In this document: in pieces, positions 58,001-64,000 of the stretch
Position numbering within the stretch: position 1 is the first letter of the stretch
Layout of the letters: the number at the start of each line of letters is the position of its first letter
NCBI RefSeq assembly: GCF_965363235.1
Contig: NC_134843.1
Span: 4,092,001-4,156,000 of the forward strand
Length of the DNA: 64,000 nucleotides
Direction: 5' to 3'
From: Mytilus galloprovincialis
Taxonomy: Eukaryota; Mollusca; Bivalvia; Mytilida; Mytilidae
Notes under the pieces: model-generated
Told to the model about the DNA's origin: nothing
Seen by the model: only the letters and a program-made list of their open reading frames with translations
Database searches by the model: none
Made by a program: the position numbers and the translations under genes

Positions 58001-61000
58001 ACAGTCCACCAGCAGAGGCATCGACCAAGTGGTAGTAATAACATTAACGGTACCAATTTTCCTGCACCAGATGCGCATTTCGACAATACATGTCTCTTCA
58101 GTGATGCTCGTGGCCAAAATATTTGAAATCCAAGGCTTATATAAAAGATGAAGAGCTATAGTCCAAAAGGTCCAAAAAGTATAGCCAAATCCGTGAAAGG
58201 AATCAGAGCTTTGCACCATGGAGATACATTTAAGCGACAGACTGTATGTGTTTTCAAAACATTCATTCCCGCCGTATTGTTTTCGTCTAAATAAAACGAA
58301 AATGTGTTGCACGACGAACGTACCTCTGTTGCAAGACAGACAATGAATGTTGTGCGAGCATCGTACGAAATTTGGTATTCGTGAGACAATCGTGCGATTG
58401 TATCACGAGTGTCTTGCGACAGTCGTACAATTATTTTTTAATTAAAATGGTTTATGTTGGTACCCACGACAATGTGTTTATCGCACGACAGTCCCACGAT
58501 TGCGGTAAGACACTCACACCCACAAGACAGTGACATGACAAAAAATCGTAGAGCAAAAAAGGTGCATGTCCAATTTTCGTCCCACGACACACGACAGCGC
58601 CACGATGCTCAAAATATCGTGAGACTGTCGTACGACGATCACAGATGACCCGTGATTTGAATAAAAATTTCATGTCGTGGAGCTGCAAAGATGTGTCGTT
58701 GGTTCGTTGCGACCAGGGTTTAAGTGACGAATATCAAGCTTTTCAATGTTTTAATCAGTGTGAATAAAAACAATACTTGATAATAAATTTCTTTGTTTTT
58801 GAATGAAACTGATTACGCAGTATTATCTTTTAGATATTGTTGTTATCGACGGAGATTTAGTTGACGGTTTGGTTTCACAGTTGAGGGATGCAGTACAGCC
58901 CCTGCGAAATATTCGATCGAAACATGGAATCTTTTATGTCACAGGTAATGCATATAAAACAATTGTACAGCTTTAGACACATTATAACTTTTGTGTGAAA
59001 AAAAAGATAATCAAAATCTAGAACAAAAATCAACAAATAATATAATATTAAATTAGATATGCTTTTATTGTTATACAAAAAATAACTTGAAAAATAGAGA
59101 GTTGTATTTTGTACAAATTTTTTGCCAATCAGAAAAAAAATATATATAAAATTAAATAGCAAACATACGAAACTCCACAGAAAAATTCAAAATGAGAAGT
59201 TCTTTATCAAATGACAAAATCAAAATATAAAAACACATCAAACGAATGTCAAACGACTGTCATATTTCTAACTCGGTACAGATATTTTCTTGTGTACAAA
59301 ATGGTGAATTTTACCTGGGTTCATTGCCAGCTAAGTATCTCACTTGTATGAAACGAAACAACATGTTACACAAGTTCATGCCAATGACAGATGACAGTGG
59401 CATACAATTCCACTTCATGACGCCATCGTTATGACTTCATATACAGGTTAAAAAGTGCTGTTCTGGTTGATAAAAAAATCAAAGACGTGTAAAACTACGC
59501 CTATCTTTAATCATGCTCGTTAAGTTTGTAAACTCCTCGTCCTGGTTAAAAATAAAGCCTATTATATAGTAGTATACCGCTGTTCAAAAGTCATAACTCG
59601 ATAAAAAGAAAAACAAATCTGGGTTACAAGTCAAGAAATTCCGTAAGCATAACGTTTAATGGATTTGATTGTAAAACTCCGTAAAGGGTACCAGGTTAAA
59701 TGTTGATACTCTGGAAACTCGTTTCCTTAACACGAGAATCATAACAGTTCGAAAACCAATTCAAAATACGAGCTAAAGAGTATTAAAAATCGAAAACTTC
59801 AGTACAATACGACTAGGACAGAAAACCATTAAAGTTTCAAATCATTCAACAATTCGTAACAGTGAATTTAAAAAATATCATACTTCAGGTCAACACAAAA
59901 TATCCATGGGAACGAAATGACCATAAGCATCAACACGGTGACTCTAACAAATCATAACTAGCTATTAGTTGGTATGTCATATACGCATTTCATCAAAACA
60001 AATAATAGTTGAAAGCATTAGAAATTAATCAAATTATTTAAAGCTGGGCCTAATACGACTAAGGTATTTTTTGCCTGGCAGTAGACTAGTAAAAGATATT
60101 GGTAGTTTACCGTCGTTCAAATTCCTAGGAATTGCTTAAAATAACAAATCATGATAACATACAAAAACTGAGGTTATCACATGAACTCTTTAGAGGTAGA
60201 AAAAAAACATGACTGTTTCATCTAAACTTGAAATTGAGTCCGTTTTTAGTTTAGTCACTCCAAGAAACTCCTTAGATAACATATTAAACTCATAAAGTAT
60301 GTTTTTTTATAATTCATCAATGTCTTATTTTTTATGTACGCTTATATCGAGATTTTTTTAATCAACAGGTAATCATGAATATTACACTATGGATGTTGAA
60401 AATTGGATGGAAACCATAAAAGAATTAGGTGTTCAAGTTTTACACAATACTAATGTTAAAGTGCCAGCAGATAAAGCAGACGACAATTCCTTGTGTTTTA
60501 TAGGGACTGATGATATAGAAGCAGATAGGATTAGGTAATATGTCATGTTAACATTGGCAGTAATATTCAGTAAAAACAAATGCTTAACTAAATATCGACA
60601 ATGAAGAAAGTTATATCTTTTTTTAAAAGTAACATAGGGGTGTTATAACTTGCTACGCCAAATACTGTATAAGATCTTAGATATATATCGTAACACAAAG
60701 GTGATATGAAACGATATCGCCACTTATGCCAATCTTTAATACACACACATTGTCAAGAAATTTGTATTATACATTATATTTTCTAGAAGTCAACATAAAA
60801 ACTGTTTAGTATTTTACATTGGGAGGATCTACTCAATGTGTTACCGATCATATCGATGGTCAGAATTACAAATTAACTGTTTACAAAAATTTATTTTTTT
60901 CTAAATACAAAGAATGTACTTCTACAAGATTACATTACCTTAGCTGTATTTGGCAAATAAAATTGTAAAAAAGTATCTATATGCTTAAAACACACAATAG

Positions 61001-63086
61001 TTACAAAGATGCTATACACATTAATAGAATGGTAAACATACAGGGAAATTGGCATGTACTTGTATTGTGATATGTGGATTTGTTTTTGTTCTATTTTCAC
61101 AACAATGCATTTTTCCTAACAGGTATGAAAATCATGGTATGAAATTAGACACTGCCATTAAGGGTTGTTCAGAAGAACAACGTACCATTTTAATAGCGCA
61201 TCAACCGAAAGCAGCAAAAATTGCATTGCAGTCGATTAATAAGATTGATTTAATTCTCTGTGGTAAGTAAACAAAACATTTTACAGAAAATAGAAAAATA
61301 TCCATGGAAATTTACATAAATATGCATACTTTTTCAGAATACAATTTGCATTTGTATATAGGATTCTATGAATGTGCAACATCCAACGACAAAAAACAAC
61401 ATAACATCCAGAGGGCAACGTCAATAATTCACAGTAAGACATACTAGTATTGTGAATTCATTATTATTCGTTGGATACCAATTTTCGTTGGTTTCGTGGG
61501 TACAGGCCGGGGACCACGAATTCAAATGTTCAACGAATAATACATAATTAATAGGCTTTTCATACACAAATTGGCAAAACCACGAAATCAAATATCCACG
61601 AATATGCAAGTTTTCATCAATCCACGAAAATTGATACCCACGAAAATAAATGAATCCACAGTAATAATAATGTATATACCATTCGGAAAGATCCAGGTCT
61701 TTCCGATGTTATGAAAGTTGTAAGGAAATTTTGATATTGACAAACAAAGATCTTCCATCATCATTTATAGAGTGCTAATGTGGCTGCTAAACTCATTTTC
61801 ATAATAATAAGTTTTTACAACTTTTTTTAGCTCACCTGGCCCAAAGGGCCAAGTGAGCTTTTCTCATCACTTGGCGTCCGGCGTCCGTCGTCGTCCGTCG
61901 TCGTCCTGCAAATCTGACATGAAGTATTATTGTTTATCAGATCAAGATCTATCTGCCCTGAAATTTTGAGATGAATCGGACAATCTGTTGTTGGGTTGCT
62001 GCCCCTGAATTGGTAATTTTAACTAAATTTTGCTGTTTTTGGTTATTATCTTGAATATTATTATAGATAGAGATAAACTGTAAACAGCAATAATGTTCAG
62101 CAAAGTAAGATTTACAAATAAGTCAAACATAACCAAAATGGTCAGTTGACCCTCTTAAGGAGTTATTGCCCTTTATAGTCAATTTTTAACCATTTTTCGT
62201 AGATCTTAGACTTAGTAATCTTTTACAAAAATCTTCTCCTCTGAAACTGCTGGGCCAAATTAAACAAAACTTGGCCATAATCATCATTAGGGTATCTAGT
62301 TTAAAAAATGTGTCCGGTGACCCGGCATACCAACCAAGATGGCTGCCATGGCTAAAAATAGAACATAGGGATAAAATGCAGTTTTTGGCTTATATCTCAA
62401 AAACCAAAGCATTTAGAGCAAATCTGACATGGGGGTAATTGTTAATCAGGTCAAGATCTACAAAATGATGTATCTGCCCTGCATTTCTCAGATGAATTGG
62501 ACAACCCGTTGTTAGGTTGCTGCCCCTAAATTTGTAATTTTAAGAAATTTTGCTGTTTTTGGTTATTATCTTGAATTTTATTATAGACAGAGATAAACAG
62601 TTTTTCATAATTTTCATAAAATTTGTAAATTTTTACTAACATTTTCCATTGTAACTACTGGGCCAAGTTCATTATAGATAGAGATAATTGTAAGCAGCAA
62701 GAATGTTCAGTAAAGTAAGATCTACAAACAGATCACCATCACCAAAACACAAGTTTGTCATGAATCCATCTGTGTCCTTTGTTTGATATTCACATAGACC
62801 AAGGTGAGCGACACAGGCTCTTTAGACCCATTAGTTTTATATAAAGATGTCCGTTTGTCTGTTGTAAGAACTAACACATTTTTTTTTCTCTATTTCAGGA
62901 CATACACATGGCGGTCAAATGTTTCCATACATAATAAGTTCCTACTTAATAAATCCTTTTTATGCAGGACTGTATCAGCATGGGGACACCTTTATCTATG
63001 TATCAATGGGAACGTACTATTGGGGCTTTCCTATGAGAATTGGAACCCAACATGAAATTACAAAAATAACCTTAGTAGCAGTATGA
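55052..63086 (+). CDS. TMPPE: TMPPE-type membrane metallophosphoesterase, paralog B
   Basis: Exons: 55052-55721, 58834-58944, 60369-60534, 61123-61262, 62899-63086, with sizes identical to paralog A and all GT-AG; 424 aa. It keeps the N-terminal membrane segments and the motifs [26 protein letters not shown] and GHTHGGQ, so both copies should be catalytically competent. The N-terminal half differs from paralog A by many conservative changes, whereas the region around [20 protein letters not shown] is nearly identical even in DNA. Its introns are longer than in A (intron 1 is 3.1 kb) because of mobile elements. Gene duplication in the same orientation is clear. Confidence 0.92.
56290..56385 (-). 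repeat. 'GGAAAATTC' family block in intron 1
   Basis: ATTTGATTTTGCCATGTGAT, then GACTTTCCGATTTGATTTTC and TCTGAGTTCAGTATTTTTG, the reverse of the family form. In intron 1 of TMPPE paralog B. Confidence 0.6.
57209..57403. mobile_element. TAA-type MITE, copy 2 (diverged)
   Basis: GGCAACAACCACTTGATTTT at the left and ATCAAATGTTAGCTGCC at the right match the ends at 35081-35374, with a C-rich tract inward and AAACTGGAAACAAAC in common. Flanks are TAA and TAT. Older than copy 1. Confidence 0.65.
57693..58232 (+). repeat. Direct duplication, 342-bp spacing
   Basis: A block starting AATAACATTAACGGTACC, then GCACCAGATGCGCATTTCG and CTTCAGTGATGCTCGTGGCC, occurs at 57693-57895 and 58035-58232, nearly identical. 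The intervening piece includes GGCTGGTGATACCCTCGGGG. Frames on the minus strand mirror this duplication and are not genes. Confidence 0.75.
59160..59640. repeat. 'GGAAAATTC' repeat and reverse 'GAACAGCGG' block in intron 2
   Basis: 59160-59340 carries ACGAAACTCCACAGAAAAATTC, TCAAATGACAAAATCAAA and CTGTCATATTTCTAACTCGG. 59570-59640 carries ACCGCTGTTCAAAAGTC in reverse. The remainder of intron 2 up to 60368 shows nothing else. Confidence 0.55.
61440..61665. mobile_element. 'TTTTCGTGG' inverted-repeat element in intron 4
   Basis: TGTGAATTCATTATTATTCG and GATACCAATTTTCGTTGG on the left face CCACGAAAATTGATACCC and TGAATCCACAGTAATAATAA on the right. It has several internal CCACGAA motifs. I recall this type as common in bivalves. 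Non-coding. Confidence 0.65.
61831..62830 (+). repeat. 'AGCTCACC' repeat with hairpin head in intron 4
   Basis: Head hairpin AGCTCAC, TGGCCC, AAA, GGGCCA, GTGAGCT is followed by TCACTTGGCGTCCGGCG. Two internal segments (TTGGTAATTTTAA..., GATAGAGATAAACTGTAAAC) recur. Ends near AAGGTGAGCGACACAGGCTC. It stops about 70 bp before exon 5 of TMPPE paralog B. Confidence 0.75.
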
Positions 63087-64000
63087 TTAAACAGTTGAGA
63101 ATCTTGTGACAAAAATACCTCATTTACAAACTTCAAAAATAGATCTTTTCATTGTTTGGCAGGCATCTGTTATAATTTCACAAATTATATTTTTCTGGTA
63201 ATATGTAACAATGAAAAAAAATATTAACAGAACTACCATATCAATGTTATCCATTTACCGCATCAATATGTACGAAGCGACAAAAAATATTTTCAAATGT
63301 TGCTTTGGGAGTAAATTCCTTACATACCAAACTCAATGTATGTTTCTAGTTGCTGAATACATCTCTGACACATTCCTATTTTCCGTTTGAGTATTATTAG
63401 CTAGTCAATAGAGGTTCAATAAAAATATGTCAAAAGAATCGATTCAATTCAGCATAGATTTATTCTTTCCATTAGTACAAGTCACTACGCAAATTCAAAC
63501 TGATCTTAGTTCGATGTAACCATTTAATACAAATGACACAAAAAAGACTGCGCATATTTTTTTATATACTAGTATGTTTAAAAAAATCGAGACGATCAAT
63601 TCGTTAAATTGTTTTTAAAGAAAGTAAATTAATTGAAATTGAAATTGTAATTCTCTGAAATCTAGCTTGAGAGGAGGAATACCACAACCGATAACGAGGG
63701 TATATATTGGCTTTATTTACAGCCATTGCAACAACTCGAAAAAAATCTTAACTGATTTCTTTAACACCTTGACATTCAGACTTGGAATGCTATTTCGTTG
63801 ATTTACGGGTATCGTCGAACTTGTTTTACTTCTGACTATTAAACTAAACTCACCAATAATTGGAATTGTTATTGATTTCAGTAAAATTGCTTAAACCAAA
63901 CTTACTTGTATTTCATATGTATATAATGTGTTTATGTTTAAACCGATTTTTTTTTAAAATTTATAATATACTACTTAGTAACATATGTTGTATATTTTTT
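63087..64000 (+). other. 3' flank of TMPPE paralog B
   Basis: AT-rich sequence after the stop codon, probably starting with 3' UTR. An AATAAA lies at about 63418. I see no further gene or repeat that I can support. Confidence 0.4.

Larger units (their letters stand above)
56769..58722. mobile_element. Non-autonomous transposon rich in GTCGTACGAC-type motifs
   Basis: The ends AAGCCCCGGTCACAAC (56770) and GTTGCGACCAGGGTTT (58706) are imperfect inverted complements. Subterminal regions (56935-57185 and 58300-58700) are packed with TCGTACGAC, CCACGAC, GTCGTGG and ATCGTGAG motifs in both orientations. Later insertions sit in the middle: a dispersed repeat (56815-56895), a MITE (57209-57403) and duplicated blocks (57693-58232). 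No transposase. Located in intron 1 of TMPPE paralog B. Confidence 0.65.

Noticed and set aside
56881-58688. Several frames in TMPPE paralog B intron 1
   Set aside because: They come from the motif-rich transposon and the 342-bp duplication; the paired minus frames are copies of one repeat.

Overview
This is an AT-rich, intron-rich invertebrate nuclear window. The dispersed repeat families resemble, from memory, those that fill marine mussel (Mytilus-type bivalve) genomes: the hairpin-headed 'CGAGCCTGCGAC' repeat, the 'AGCTCACC...GTGAGCT' repeat and the 'GGTCGGGTTGTTGTCTC' repeat. I ran no database search, so the organism is an inference.

Host genes, with exons joined by splice phase: (1) An unrecognised 4-exon gene on + (20106-26928, about 243 aa), including a 30-nt micro-exon. 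(2) A 4-exon gene on - (39927 down to 32901, 361 aa) for a single-pass membrane JmjC/cupin-type Fe(II)/2-oxoglutarate dioxygenase. (3, 4) Two tandem + strand paralogs of the TMPPE type (five N-terminal membrane segments plus a metallophosphoesterase domain), at 43355-47949 and 55052-63086. Each has five exons of exactly 670, 111, 166, 140 and 188 nt (424 aa) and keeps every metal-binding motif.

Mobile DNA dominates the left third. A non-autonomous DNA transposon with nearly identical inverted termini of about 180 bp spans 5704-18988. Its left terminus is split by a 7.5-kb CR1-group-like LINE (about 5801-13277, minus strand). The LINE has three reading frames: a free-standing SGNH-hydrolase ORF, a double-PHD/coiled-coil ORF, and an endonuclease-reverse transcriptase frame. 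Two features stand out. First, an identical 30-nt hairpin core precedes both the SGNH and the PHD ORF, flanked by different but self-complementary arms. Second, the endonuclease-RT frame has no ATG before its endonuclease start, but lies -1 to the PHD ORF and is joined to it at a correctly phased T TTT TTA slippery heptamer. Together these suggest a polycistronic LINE that uses structured leaders and -1 frameshifting.

The rest of the transposon has no genes. It holds a degenerate tandem array (16250-16850) and a 1.57-kb foldback (16930-18496) with eight convergent copies of a GTCTATCCTGTTAC motif. The remaining intergenic and intronic DNA carries many short inverted-repeat elements, several with clear target duplications (9 bp at 24669-25052, 8 bp at 41500-41722, TAA at 35081-35374), plus tandem arrays and a SINE. 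Intron 3 of the JmjC gene holds a segmental duplication that carries a copy of the end of exon 3. No rRNA, CRISPR or convincing functional tRNA gene was seen.
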